Part shown: in pieces, positions 16,409-24,260 of the stretch
Layout of the letters: each line of letters starts with the position of its first letter
Numbering within the stretch: the first letter of the stretch is position 1
Assembly (NCBI GenBank): GCA_965237765.1
Contig: OZ250157.1
Span: 1,922,001 to 1,986,000 of the forward strand
DNA from: WTGJ01 sp965237765
Lineage (GTDB): Bacteria > Chloroflexota > Anaerolineae > Aggregatilineales > Phototrophicaceae
DNA length: 64,000 bases
Reading direction: 5' to 3'
Translations under genes and position numbers: made by a program
Notes under the pieces: model-generated
The model's database searches: none
What the model was told of the DNA's origin: nothing
Seen by the model: only the letters and a program-made list of their open reading frames with translations

Positions 16409-16969
16409 ATGCCGATCGCCCTTCCCGAAACGATGATCACGACCTATTTGGAGATGACAACGCGCGAGGAATTCCTGCCAGGTTTTCTCGATGCCGAGCA
16501 GTTGGCGGCGCAGGGGGTCATCATCTTGCCGATGGCGCAATTCGATGCGCCCTTCTATCGCTTCCTCTATCGGGAGGTGGGTGGGCATTGGCGCTGGTAT
16601 ATGCGGCGGGATTTGGGCGATGAAGCGCTGGCCGAGCGGCACGCGGTGGAGAATCTGCGCCTCGATGTCCTTTATGTGGGTGGCGCGCCGGCTGGTTTCA
16701 TCGAATTGACGATGCACGATGCCGAAGCGAAGGCGGCGCGCGCGGTGGAAGTGGCCTATTTTGGTTTGCGAGAAGCTTATTTTGGGCACGGGCTGGGCAA
16801 ACACCTGCTCAGCCATGGCGTACAGGCGGCCTGGGAGGCGGGCGCGCGCCGCGTATGGTTGCATACCTGTAACCTGGATGCGCCGCAGGCCCTGCCGAAT
16901 TACCTGCGGCGCGGCTTTCGCATCACGAAGACTGAAGAGGAGCCGGTGCCGGCGCTCTACCACGACTAG
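16409..16969 (+). CDS. GNAT-family N-acetyltransferase (first of a tandem pair)
   Basis: 186 residues from the ATG at 16409, chosen by alignment with its neighbour; an upstream start at 16340 would add an unrelated basic stretch. The GNAT core is visible: a beta-strand ending DVLYVGGAPAGFIEL, then VAYFGLREAYFGHGLGKHLL (motif A, the pyrophosphate loop region), and RRVWLHTCNLDAPQALPNY then LRRGFRI. It acetylates a small molecule or protein amine with acetyl-CoA; the substrate is unknown. It shares most of its core with the gene at 17087, so the two arose by tandem duplication. Confidence 0.85.
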   Translation: MPIALPETMITTYLEMTTREEFLPGFLDAEQLAAQGVIILPMAQFDAPFYRFLYREVGGHWRWYMRRDLGDEALAERHAVENLRLDVLYVGGAPAGFIELTMHDAEAKAARAVEVAYFGLREAYFGHGLGKHLLSHGVQAAWEAGARRVWLHTCNLDAPQALPNYLRRGFRITKTEEEPVPALYHD

Positions 16970-17028
16970 TATTTCGCCAGGCTCGGATCAACCTCATCCG
17001 CCCGGGTGAGGAGCACTTCATAAATGCG

Positions 17029-17058
17029 TTGACAAACTCTTGTTATCCACCATAATTG
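17029..17058 (+). promoter_or_regulatory. Promoter of the second GNAT gene
   Basis: -35 TTGACA (17029-17034, perfect). The -10 is either CATAAT (17051-17056, 16-base spacer) or TAATTG (17053-17058, 18-base spacer). The start codon is about 25 bases further on. Confidence 0.6.
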
Positions 17059-17086
17059 TAGGCAGTATTCGCAAAGAGGTGTCCAT

Positions 17087-17704
17087 ATGAACGCCACCAT
17101 GAATTTGATCCCCGATACGCTTGTCACTACCTACGTGGAGATGACCAGCGAAGCGAATTTTCGGCCGGCCTTCCTCGACCCGGCGGCCCAGGCAGATTGC
17201 CAGGTGATCGAGATGGAGCGCGCGGATGTAGACTACTATCGCTTTTTCTACGGAGCGGTGGGCGGCCCCTGGAACTGGACAGACCGGCTGCACATGTCGC
17301 CGGCGGAGTTGCAGCGTGAACTGGAACACCCTGGTCTGACGGTGGATGTGCTCTATGTGGCGGGCGCGCCGGCGGGCTTTATCGAGATGGTGCGCGAAGG
17401 CGCGGATATTGAGGTGGTCTACTTTGGCTTACGCGAAGCGTACTTCGGGCGCGGCCTAGGCAAGCATTTTCTTAGCGTGGGCGTACAGCGCGCCTGGGAC
17501 GATGGCGCGGAGCGGGTGTGGTTGCACACCTGTAATCTGGACGAGGCGCGAGCCATTCCGAATTACCGCAAACGCGGCTTCGAGGTTTTCCGGGTAGATG
17601 AAGACCCTATGCCGCCGTGGCTGGGCCCGGGCGGCGAGCAAGTTGTACACGACCGCCCGGAGAGCGAGGAAGTGCCGCTCAACTGGCGTCACTTGCGTCA
17701 GTAA
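17087..17704 (+). CDS. GNAT-family N-acetyltransferase (second of the tandem pair)
   Basis: 205 residues. Same layout as the preceding gene: TLVTTYVEMTSEANFRPAFL at the N-terminus, VLYVAGAPAGFIEMV, VVYFGLREAYFGRGLGKHFL (acetyl-CoA binding) and VWLHTCNLDEARAIPNYRK. It has an extra C-terminal tail of ~20 residues. A GAGGTG ribosome site precedes the ATG, and it has its own promoter. Its last seven bases overlap the convergent CysO-MoeZ fusion gene. Confidence 0.85.
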   Translation: MNATMNLIPDTLVTTYVEMTSEANFRPAFLDPAAQADCQVIEMERADVDYYRFFYGAVGGPWNWTDRLHMSPAELQRELEHPGLTVDVLYVAGAPAGFIEMVREGADIEVVYFGLREAYFGRGLGKHFLSVGVQRAWDDGAERVWLHTCNLDEARAIPNYRKRGFEVFRVDEDPMPPWLGPGGEQVVHDRPESEEVPLNWRHLRQ

Positions 17705-19215
17705 GTCGGCAGTGAGGTGTCGATCTCGCGCGCCCAGGCGAGGATGCCGCCATCGAGGTTGTACAGCCGATCGTAGTCGTAACCCGCTTCACCCAACATG
17801 GCGATGACGTCGGCGCTGCGCACGCCGGAGCGGCAATGGACGACGACTTCGCGGTCGCGCGGGATATTGGCGAGCGACGTATCGGCTGCTTGCGCCTGCC
17901 CGGCGAGAACGGCCCGCGTCGCCAATTGGATATCGCCTTTGGGGATGCGCAACGTGCCTTCCATCGCGGCGATCTGCCATTCATGGGGTTCGCGGACATC
18001 GAGGACGACGAGGTTTTCGCCATTTTGCTGGCGCTCATATAGCGCGCGCACGCTGATGGTGCGCATCGGGATGGCCGCGTTGCCGTTGCTCTGGGCGATG
18101 GCGAAAGCGCTGTCTTCATAGGCAGGGACGCCGCAGAATTGTTCGTAATCGATGAGCTGCACCTCTGATCGCGGGATGGAGCAGACGGGGCAATGTGGGT
18201 CTTTGCGCACGTTGATGCTCGTCCAGCTCATATCCAGCGCGTCGTAGAGCAGCATCTTGCCGATGAGCGGGCGACCGATGCCGAGCAGCAACTTGATGCC
18301 TTCGGTGGCTTGCATGGTGCCGATGGTACCGGGCAGGATGCCGAGTACGCCGCCTTCCGCACAGTTGGGAACGAGGCCGGGCGGCGGCGGTTCCGGGAAG
18401 AGGCAGCGGTAGCAGGGGCCTTCCTGCGCGTAAAACACGCTCAGTTGTCCTTCGAAGCGGAAGATGCTGCCGTAGACATTCGGTTTGCCCAGCTTCACGC
18501 AGGCATCGTTGACCAGGTAGCGCGTCGGGAAATTATCGGTGCCGTCGATGATCAGGTCGTAGGGAGCGCCGATCTCGAGCGCGTTCTCGGAAGTGAAAGG
18601 CACTTCGTAGGCATCGACCCGCACATGTGGATTGATTTCAGCGAGGCGGCGGCGCGCGCTTTCGAGCTTCGGCGTGCCGATGTCGCTCTGGCCATGCAGC
18701 ACCTGGCGTTGCAGGTTGCTCTCGTCCACGACGTCAAAATCAACGATGCCGATGCGCCCGACGCCGGCGGCGGCCAGGTAGAGGGCTAGGGGGCTGCCCA
18801 AACCGCCAGCGCCGACCAGCAGGACGCTGCTGTTTTTCAGGCGCTGTTGCCCATCCAGACCGAGTTCCGGCAGGGTGAGGTGGCGGCTGTAGCGGGCGAT
18901 TTCTTCCCGCGTGAGTCGCTCGCCACCGTCCGGCGCCAGCGCTTCCAATCCGCCGGCGATGCTGGGCAGGATGCGCAGCTCGTCTCCTTCGCCCAGCGGC
19001 GTCTCGAGGCCCTGGAGGAAGTTGACGTCTTCTTCGCCGATGAAGAGGTTGACGAAATTGCGCAGGTCTTCGCCCTGGAAGAGGTGTTCGCGCAGCTGCG
19101 GGTAGCGCTGAGTAAGTTCCAGCAAAGCGTTACCGACCGTGGAGGCGGCGACAGGAACCTGGCTCTGCTCGTCGGTAAAGGCGCGTAAGGGGGAGGGGAT
19201 GCGGATTTGTGGCAT
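17698..19215 (-). CDS. Three-domain fusion: CysO-like sulfur carrier + MoeZ/ThiF E1 + rhodanese
   Basis: 505 residues. Residues 1-89 are a ubiquitin-like carrier close to mycobacterial CysO (FVNLFIGEEDVNF, then DELRILPSIAGG with Gly88-Gly89). Residues ~97-350 are an E1-like adenylyltransferase with the GAGGLG loop at 135-140, DGTDNFPTRYL, and zinc pairs CYRC (268/271) and CPVC (342/345). Residues ~384-505 are a rhodanese with Cys461 in HCRSGVRS. In mycobacteria CysO, MoeZ and Mec are separate and feed sulfur to CysM for cysteine synthesis; here carrier and activator are one chain. The Gly-Gly that must be thiocarboxylated is internal, followed by LEALAP, so proteolysis (perhaps by the co-operonic JAMM protease) or an unusual mechanism is needed. 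Confidence 0.9.
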   Translation of the reverse strand: MPQIRIPSPLRAFTDEQSQVPVAASTVGNALLELTQRYPQLREHLFQGEDLRNFVNLFIGEEDVNFLQGLETPLGEGDELRILPSIAGGLEALAPDGGERLTREEIARYSRHLTLPELGLDGQQRLKNSSVLLVGAGGLGSPLALYLAAAGVGRIGIVDFDVVDESNLQRQVLHGQSDIGTPKLESARRRLAEINPHVRVDAYEVPFTSENALEIGAPYDLIIDGTDNFPTRYLVNDACVKLGKPNVYGSIFRFEGQLSVFYAQEGPCYRCLFPEPPPPGLVPNCAEGGVLGILPGTIGTMQATEGIKLLLGIGRPLIGKMLLYDALDMSWTSINVRKDPHCPVCSIPRSEVQLIDYEQFCGVPAYEDSAFAIAQSNGNAAIPMRTISVRALYERQQNGENLVVLDVREPHEWQIAAMEGTLRIPKGDIQLATRAVLAGQAQAADTSLANIPRDREVVVHCRSGVRSADVIAMLGEAGYDYDRLYNLDGGILAWAREIDTSLPTY

Positions 19216-19282
19216 GTGTTGGGCTCCATATCGGGTGGCCGGGGTGGGAGGAAGCCCCGGCCACCGTGGTGTGTGCTTGCGG

Positions 19283-20122
19283 TTAGCGGTCGGCGCCGAG
19301 GCGGATGGGGTTGCCGATTAGATTGCCCCATTCCGTCCAGGAGCCGTCGTAATTGCGGACGTTATCGTAACCAAGGATGTATTTGAGCGCGACCCAGGAA
19401 TGGGAAGAACGCTCGCCGATGCGGCAATAGGCGATGATTTCCGCGTTGGCGCCGTTGATGCCCTGGGCGGCGTATAACGCTTCCAGTTCTTCGCGGGATT
19501 TGAAGGTGCCGTCTTCGGCGACGGCCTGGCTCCAGGGGATATTGGAGGCGCCGGGAATGTGGCCGGGGCGCTGGGCTGTTTCGCTCATGCCCGGCGGGGC
19601 GATAATGTCGCCGACGTATTCGGCGGGTGAGCGCACGTCGACGAGGCCGAAGCCATCGCTTTCCAGGCGGGCGCTGATGTAATCGCGGTCGGCGCGAAAG
19701 TCGGGATTCACGCTGGTGGATTGGTAGCTCGTCGCCGCGTATTGCCGGATTTCGGTAGTAGTGGGGCGTTCTTCGGTGAACCACTTGGCGCGGCCGCCAT
19801 CCATCAGGCGCACGTCTTCGTGGCCGTAATACTTGAAGAGCCAGAGGGCATAGGCGGCGAACCAGTTGTGATTGTCGCCATAGAGGATGACGGAGGTATC
19901 CGCCGCGACGCCCGCTTCGGAGAGCAGGCGGTTGAATTCGTCCTGTGAGAGGATGTCGCGGTTGACCTGATCTTGCAGCTGCGATTCCCAATTAAAACCG
20001 ACTGCGCCGGGGATATGCCCCGCGTCATATGCAGAAGTATCTACATCCACTTCGATGAGGCGGATGTTGTCGTTATTGAGGTTGGTCGCCACCCATTCGG
20101 TGGAGACGAGGATGTCGCTCAT
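19283..20122 (-). CDS. Thiosulfate sulfurtransferase (CysA2/SseA-like tandem rhodanese)
   Basis: 279 residues with two rhodanese domains. The N-terminal one lacks the active cysteine (Asp83 in LYGDNHNWFAAYALW), as usual. The C-terminal one has Cys233 in AYCRIGERSSHSWVAL, closely like mycobacterial CysA2. It transfers sulfane sulfur from a donor such as thiosulfate or 3-mercaptopyruvate. In this operon it most likely supplies sulfur to the rhodanese/E1 part of the fusion protein downstream. AGGAG precedes the ATG. It sits between the JAMM protease gene and the fusion gene. Confidence 0.9.
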   Translation of the reverse strand: MSDILVSTEWVATNLNNDNIRLIEVDVDTSAYDAGHIPGAVGFNWESQLQDQVNRDILSQDEFNRLLSEAGVAADTSVILYGDNHNWFAAYALWLFKYYGHEDVRLMDGGRAKWFTEERPTTTEIRQYAATSYQSTSVNPDFRADRDYISARLESDGFGLVDVRSPAEYVGDIIAPPGMSETAQRPGHIPGASNIPWSQAVAEDGTFKSREELEALYAAQGINGANAEIIAYCRIGERSSHSWVALKYILGYDNVRNYDGSWTEWGNLIGNPIRLGADR

Positions 20123-20178
20123 TTTCGTTGTTGCTCCTGTTCACTAGTAGATGATCGATTGGTGGGGTTGTTGGTCTA

Positions 20179-20209
20179 CCGGGTCAGGCGTCGCCTCGCT
20201 TTGCCTGAC
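20179..20209. repeat. 9-bp perfect inverted repeat between the protease and sulfurtransferase genes
   Basis: GGGTCAGGC (20179-20187) and GCCTGACCC (20201-20209) with a 13-base loop, a few bases after the mec stop. No T-run follows on the transcribed strand, so it is not a standard terminator. A transcript-processing or stabilising hairpin, or a partial terminator setting relative levels, is possible. Confidence 0.5.
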
Positions 20210-20210
20210 C

Positions 20211-20672
20211 CTAACTACAGACCATGTGGGCTTGGGCTTTTCGCAGGGGCAATTCGGCGAATGCGCTGCGGTCGGCGTTGAGTTGCCAGGCGCGCATTTC
20301 GGCAGTTTGCCCCAGGCGCACGGCGGTGATGAGGTAGACGAATTGCGGTAGCGCGTGGGCGCGGTCGAATTCGGAGGGGATGGCGGGTGAATCCGGGTGG
20401 CTGTGGTAATAGCCGAGCAGGCGCAGGCCGCGGGCGTCGGCTTCGTCTTCGTAGCGCAGCCAATCACGCGGGGACATGGCGTAGCGGTGGTGCTGCTCGG
20501 CGGCGGCAAACTGGTTGGCGATGGGGATGGCTTCGCGGATATTGACGGGGTCGGGCAGCGCGCCCTCGCCGAGCAAGAAGCCGCCCGCCTCGTTCGGGTA
20601 GCCGGCTTCCAGCTGGGCGCGGATGACCGCACGCGTCGCTTCGTTCAGGTGCACGTTCGCTGCTGATGACAA
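20211..20672 (-). CDS. mec: Mec-like JAMM/MPN metalloprotease (CysO-cysteine hydrolase)
   Basis: 153 residues. The JAMM zinc motif is complete: Glu28 in NEAGGFLLG, then HSHPDSPAIPSEFD with His90, His92, Ser100 and Asp103. In actinobacteria the orthologue Mec releases cysteine from the CysO-cysteine adduct. Here it is first in an operon with the CysO-MoeZ fusion, which supports that role and offers a candidate for freeing the internal Gly-Gly. The start is TTG at 20672 with AGGGGG eight bases upstream; no in-frame ATG fits. It is preceded by a terminator and a cysteine-rich leader ORF. Confidence 0.88.
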   Translation of the reverse strand: MSSAANVHLNEATRAVIRAQLEAGYPNEAGGFLLGEGALPDPVNIREAIPIANQFAAAEQHHRYAMSPRDWLRYEDEADARGLRLLGYYHSHPDSPAIPSEFDRAHALPQFVYLITAVRLGQTAEMRAWQLNADRSAFAELPLRKAQAHMVCS

Positions 20673-20711
20673 GTTTCTCGCCCCCTTTTTCGGCGCGGAT
20701 TGCCAATAAAA

Positions 20712-20734
20712 AAGCCAATCTCAGGGATTGGCTT
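20712..20734 (-). terminator. Intrinsic terminator / attenuator in front of mec
   Basis: On the minus strand AAGCCAATC pairs perfectly with GATTGGCTT (9 bp, 5-base loop) and runs into TTTTATTGG, giving six T in a row. It is 39 bases before the mec start. GAAGCC at the base of its 5' arm (20730-20735) is complementary to GGCTTC (20780-20785) in the last codons of the leader ORF, a candidate antiterminator. Confidence 0.88.
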
Positions 20735-20768
20735 CAGTGTGCTCGCGCGGTTTTTGTTTTGCCGCAAC

Positions 20769-20846
20769 CTAGCGTGACGGAAGCCCTGCCTCCCCGGCAG
20801 CGCAACACATCCCCATACAGCAGCAGCGACACATATTCCTACGCAT
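20769..20846 (-). CDS. Poly-cysteine leader peptide of the CysO/Mec operon
   Basis: 25 residues beginning MRRNMCRCCCMGMCC, with six cysteines in ten positions (6, 8, 9, 10, 14, 15). The ATG at 20846 is exactly six bases after a TATACT -10, so the mRNA should begin at the start codon (leaderless). Downstream are a terminator and a cysteine biosynthesis operon. The same arrangement, leaderless poly-cysteine mini-ORFs acting as cysteine-responsive attenuators, is established in mycobacteria. Inferred logic: low Cys-tRNA stalls the ribosome, the leader end pairs with the terminator arm and the operon is read through. Confidence 0.88.
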   Translation of the reverse strand: MRRNMCRCCCMGMCCAAGEAGLPSR

Positions 20847-20852
20847 AGCGGT

Positions 20853-20882
20853 AGTATAACGCGCGGGGAGAGGATATGTCAA
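20853..20882 (-). promoter_or_regulatory. Near-consensus promoter of the cysteine leader
   Basis: -35 TTGACA (20877-20882), 18-base spacer, -10 TATACT (20853-20858), then six bases to the leader ATG. The best promoter in the window. Confidence 0.88.
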
Positions 20883-20911
20883 GATCATTTGGCGCGATTG
20901 GTCTGGGCAGA

Positions 20912-22813
20912 TCATATCGCTTCGCCCGTCAGCGAGCGCTCCTCCATCGTGAGCAACTCGTCGGCGATGACCTCGATGGCCACGCGCTGCTTGCGGTAGA
21001 GATCTGGTTCGCTGAGCGCCAGCTTGGAGGCTACTTCGCGCACTTTGCGCCGCTCGACAAAGCGCAGCACGAGGATGTTGTACAGTGTCCATTCCGGCGC
21101 GGTGAGTTGGCGTTCGCCGGCGGGGCGTTGCTGCTCAATGGCTGCCTCCAGGATATCACGCAGCGCGCGCGCCGGGTTGTATTGCCCTGTCTTCAGGCGC
21201 GCGCGCACGATGACTAGCTCTTGCAACCCGTTCTGATAGAGGCCACGGCCGCCCCAATAATGCCGCAAGGCCACTCGTACCTGGGCGATGACCTGGGCGC
21301 GATCAGGTAGCTGAGCCGCTGCCGCGCCTTCCCGACCGAGCGGATAGCCGGCACCCGCTGCTCGCGAACCGGTGAGGGCAATCTGTGGCAGCATTCCCTC
21401 CAATACGGCGAACATTTCTTCCTGCAGCTTCATATCAGAGAGGGCGCGTTCGGCGCGTTGGCGCAAGATTCGCAGATCGGATGCCGGTGTTTCTGGCAAT
21501 GGGAAGGTGTCTTCTGGCGCGAGGATGCGCAGGGCGCCGATGATGATTGGTTGGCCGCGCTCATCGCGCTGGTAGCCGCTGCGCAGCGACATCCACCAGG
21601 CCTCGGCATGGCGCAGGGGGTCATTTGTGTCGGCTGCGTCGATGAATGTGGGAGGTTCGTCTATCGGCCCATCGCTCTCCGGCGCGCCGACGCTGGCGAT
21701 GACCTCGGCGCCATTTTCGGTGGTGGTGATCCTGTAAACTGCCGCGCCGCGCGCTTGTAGCGAATCATAAATCGTTGCCAGTACCGCTTCCAGCAGGTGC
21801 TGCAAATCACGTCGCGCGAGCAAGCGGTCGTTCAGTTCCTCGAGGCGCGCCAATTGGTCGGAGCCTTCGGTGTCATAGATCAGGTATTTCCCCAGCCAGG
21901 GCAGGGCCAGGTGGGCCATCCATTGCCATAGCAAGATGCCGACTACGACTGCGAAGGGAGTGAAGGCTGCGCCCTGGATGCCGAAGACGTGCGGCAGGGC
22001 GTCGATCGCGCTCATGATGCCCAGGGCCAGTAAACCCATCCCCGGCCCGCGCAGGCTGAAGTTCAGCAATTCCAGCTTGACCACACGATCTGGCTTTTCG
22101 GTGCCGAAATAAGAGAGCGGGTAGGAGAGGAAGATCAACAATAAGATGACGGTCGCATTCGCCAGGCTGACGAGGATGAGCGCGAGGGAGCTGAATTCTT
22201 CGCCGGGCGCGAGTAGGGCCGAATATGGGAAGATGGCGATGGACGCTGTGGGTAGCGAGAATTGCAGCAAAGCCATCCGCCGCCATGTGCCGCGCGTCAG
22301 GCAGCGCAAGCGCGCCCGTTGTACCAGGATGAAGGCATACGCGCTGGCCAGCAGGAAATACAGGGTGAAGAAAGCGAAGAAGAACGGTTGGGCGCGTAGG
22401 ACGTTCTGCACATCGTGCACGAGGGTGTCGCTGAATAGCGCCAGGGCGGCGAAGACCGCGCTCGTGGCATAGAGCACGCGCATCAACGATAGTCGACGCC
22501 CGCGCGAGGGCAGGCCTGTTGTGGCGAGCAACGCGTCCGCCAAGTGGAAAAGCGCCGCCGGGGTGAAAGCGATGCCAAGCCATTGGGCGCGGCGGAAGAC
22601 GAGCGGTCCGGGCGCCTGTGCATCCAGGGCCAGCAAAGCATCCAGCGCGTAGGTCAACGTCACGCAGCCGAGCAAGATGCTGGCGCTACGTGTGACGCGG
22701 TTGTGCAGATTGCGGCTCAAATTATAGAGCAGCAGCGAGACAGTGATGACGACGACAGCCGCCGTAAGCGTCTTATTGGCGATATCCAGCAATTCGGGTA
22801 ACCAGCTAGGCAT
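20912..22813 (-). CDS. 7TM-GAF sensor protein with C-terminal helical module, no kinase domain
   Basis: About 633 residues from the ATG at 22813 (GGGAG seven bases upstream); starts further up would overlap the previous gene more. Residues ~1-310 contain eight or so hydrophobic segments resembling the 7TM region of some histidine kinases. A helical linker (ARLEELNDRLLARRDLQHLL) and a GAF-like domain (ATIYDSLQARGAAVYRITT) follow. The C-terminal ~130 residues hold RYWGG-like and APEWTLYNILVLRFVE motifs and end EVASKLALSEPDLYRKQRVA, possibly helix-turn-helix. There is no H-box or ATPase domain. I have an impression of this C-terminal module from Chloroflexota but know no function. Probably membrane-based sensing coupled to an unknown output. 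Confidence 0.65.
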   Translation of the reverse strand: MPSWLPELLDIANKTLTAAVVVITVSLLLYNLSRNLHNRVTRSASILLGCVTLTYALDALLALDAQAPGPLVFRRAQWLGIAFTPAALFHLADALLATTGLPSRGRRLSLMRVLYATSAVFAALALFSDTLVHDVQNVLRAQPFFFAFFTLYFLLASAYAFILVQRARLRCLTRGTWRRMALLQFSLPTASIAIFPYSALLAPGEEFSSLALILVSLANATVILLLIFLSYPLSYFGTEKPDRVVKLELLNFSLRGPGMGLLALGIMSAIDALPHVFGIQGAAFTPFAVVVGILLWQWMAHLALPWLGKYLIYDTEGSDQLARLEELNDRLLARRDLQHLLEAVLATIYDSLQARGAAVYRITTTENGAEVIASVGAPESDGPIDEPPTFIDAADTNDPLRHAEAWWMSLRSGYQRDERGQPIIIGALRILAPEDTFPLPETPASDLRILRQRAERALSDMKLQEEMFAVLEGMLPQIALTGSRAAGAGYPLGREGAAAAQLPDRAQVIAQVRVALRHYWGGRGLYQNGLQELVIVRARLKTGQYNPARALRDILEAAIEQQRPAGERQLTAPEWTLYNILVLRFVERRKVREVASKLALSEPDLYRKQRVAIEVIADELLTMEERSLTGEAI

Positions 22814-23432
22814 CGTCTCTCCCATCGCCATAGAGTGCGCGCGAAAAGAAGACCGCGATCTCGCCATTGGCATAAAATTGCTCATCATAACCGCAGAACG
22901 CGAAGCCGCAGCGTTGGCAGAAGCGGATGGCCGGGTAATTCGTGCTCTGGGTTTCGATTCGCATGCGATGGTTTGGGGATCTGCCTCCTGTATCGGCGCG
23001 AGTACTGGTGGCAGCGGCGACGAGCAGACCGTTGCCGATGCCTTCGCCGCGGCGCGTCCGCGTTACGACCAGTTGCGTTACCCGCGTCAGCGCCAGTGCT
23101 TGCTCGTGGATGAGCGTCAGGTAGCCGAGGACGCGCGCCGCGCCGCCCACGCGCTCTTCGGCGACCAGCAACTGTTGCGGCGCATGGATGGACTGCAGGA
23201 GCTGAATGTGATTGGGGGTGTTTTCGACTTCCAGCGGCCGCGGCAGGCGCACCCGCTGGAAACGCAGCGTGCGACCGCCGCTTTCCTCCTGCACGGCCAA
23301 TTGCCAGACATGCTGCGTGGAATAGGCGTGATCCAGCGCGCGGCAGGCGACCAGGTCCGCTTCATCGCCGCGGCGAATCGTAAACCTCGCGTCTGTGGGC
23401 GCCAGATTCGTGTTTGCGGTGGTTTCTTTCAT
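22806..23432 (-). CDS. GNAT-family N-acetyltransferase
   Basis: 208 residues. Acetyl-CoA loop TRTRRGEGIGNGLLVAAATS, preceded by the strand TRVTQLVV and followed by RIETQSTNYPAIRFCQRCGF, the typical C-terminal GNAT strand. Residues 1-20 are a poorly ordered extension. The substrate is unknown. Its stop overlaps the start of the 7TM-GAF gene by eight bases, so the two are coupled. It starts three bases after the LiaF-like gene. Confidence 0.82.
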   Translation of the reverse strand: MKETTANTNLAPTDARFTIRRGDEADLVACRALDHAYSTQHVWQLAVQEESGGRTLRFQRVRLPRPLEVENTPNHIQLLQSIHAPQQLLVAEERVGGAARVLGYLTLIHEQALALTRVTQLVVTRTRRGEGIGNGLLVAAATSTRADTGGRSPNHRMRIETQSTNYPAIRFCQRCGFAFCGYDEQFYANGEIAVFFSRALYGDGRDDA

Positions 23433-23435
23433 CGT

Positions 23436-24260
23436 TTAATCCAGAAAGACGTCGCCGAGGCCGGGGTGCAGGTCCAGCATAACGGGTTTTGCGCTTTCAG
23501 CGAGGCTGCCAGCGGCGAAAATGCCATCTTCGCGCGCTACATAACGTCGCGGGTCGGTATGGACGCGCGTGAAGCGGTTGTCGTGGATACGGACGCGGCA
23601 GCTGCGGTCGGGTGGGGTATGGATGTGCAAATCGCCTAGGGCGTTGCGCAGGATGAGCAGGCCGCTGGCGCGCGGTGGTGGCGTGAAATGCAGGGCGCCG
23701 AAAACGCTGCTGCAGGCCGCGCTCTCGAGCAGGAGCGCGCCGCAATCCAGCCGCAGCTCGCCAAGCCAGCTGCGGATTTCGATCTGCCAGGGCAATTCGG
23801 GCGCCAGTTGGAGGCGCCAATCCGCCCAATCGAAGGGCGCGTGTGGACGGCGATCGAGCAGGATGGTGGCGTGCTGAAAGTGACGATTCAGAGTCGGCGG
23901 CGCGGCGGCATATTCGCCCGTGAGGAGGGTGGCGGTTGCGGTGGCGGCGCCGGCGGGCACTTTATCAGTGGTGGCCTCAAGGCGCAGGTCGACCGGGCCG
24001 CTATCGATGACCAGGCTGGCGGAGAGGGATTCGGCGCGCGGCAGGCGGAAGTGGCGCTCGTTGAGACGCGCGCGCGCTGTATCCTGGGGGGGTGACGCTG
24101 GCCAATCACCGCGCCAGAGCAGATAGGCGCCGAGCAGGATGAGCGCCGCGGGCGCCAGCCGCCAGCCAATCGGCAGGAGCAGAAAATTCTGCGCGAGCAG
24201 AGCGGCGCCCCAGAGGGCGAGGAGCAGGGGGAAGAGGAATGGGCGGGCGCGGTCAATCAT
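23436..24260 (-). CDS. LiaF-like membrane protein (two membrane helices + beta-rich domain)
   Basis: 274 residues. Two adjacent hydrophobic segments (about 7-25 and 30-48) match the LiaI/LiaF transmembrane module. The remainder is rich in alternating hydrophobic residues (SASLVIDSGPVDLRLEATT, then ELRLDCGALLLESA), as in the C-terminal 'toastrack' domains of envelope-stress proteins. LiaF-type proteins restrain cell-envelope stress signalling in Firmicutes; a similar sensory role here is inference. Its start overlaps the stop of the sigma-factor gene 24253-25659 by eight bases, suggesting a functional link. Confidence 0.6.
   Translation of the reverse strand: MIDRARPFLFPLLLALWGAALLAQNFLLLPIGWRLAPAALILLGAYLLWRGDWPASPPQDTARARLNERHFRLPRAESLSASLVIDSGPVDLRLEATTDKVPAGAATATATLLTGEYAAAPPTLNRHFQHATILLDRRPHAPFDWADWRLQLAPELPWQIEIRSWLGELRLDCGALLLESAACSSVFGALHFTPPPRASGLLILRNALGDLHIHTPPDRSCRVRIHDNRFTRVHTDPRRYVAREDGIFAAGSLAESAKPVMLDLHPGLGDVFLD

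Noticed and set aside
16316..16963. N-terminal extension of the acyl-CoA dehydrogenase by 216 codons
   Set aside because: The extension is antisense to the first GNAT gene; the family start motif begins at 16315.
16992..17009. CTCATCC/GGGTGAG hairpin after the first GNAT gene
   Set aside because: Only six of seven pairs match and no T-run follows; too weak for a terminator.
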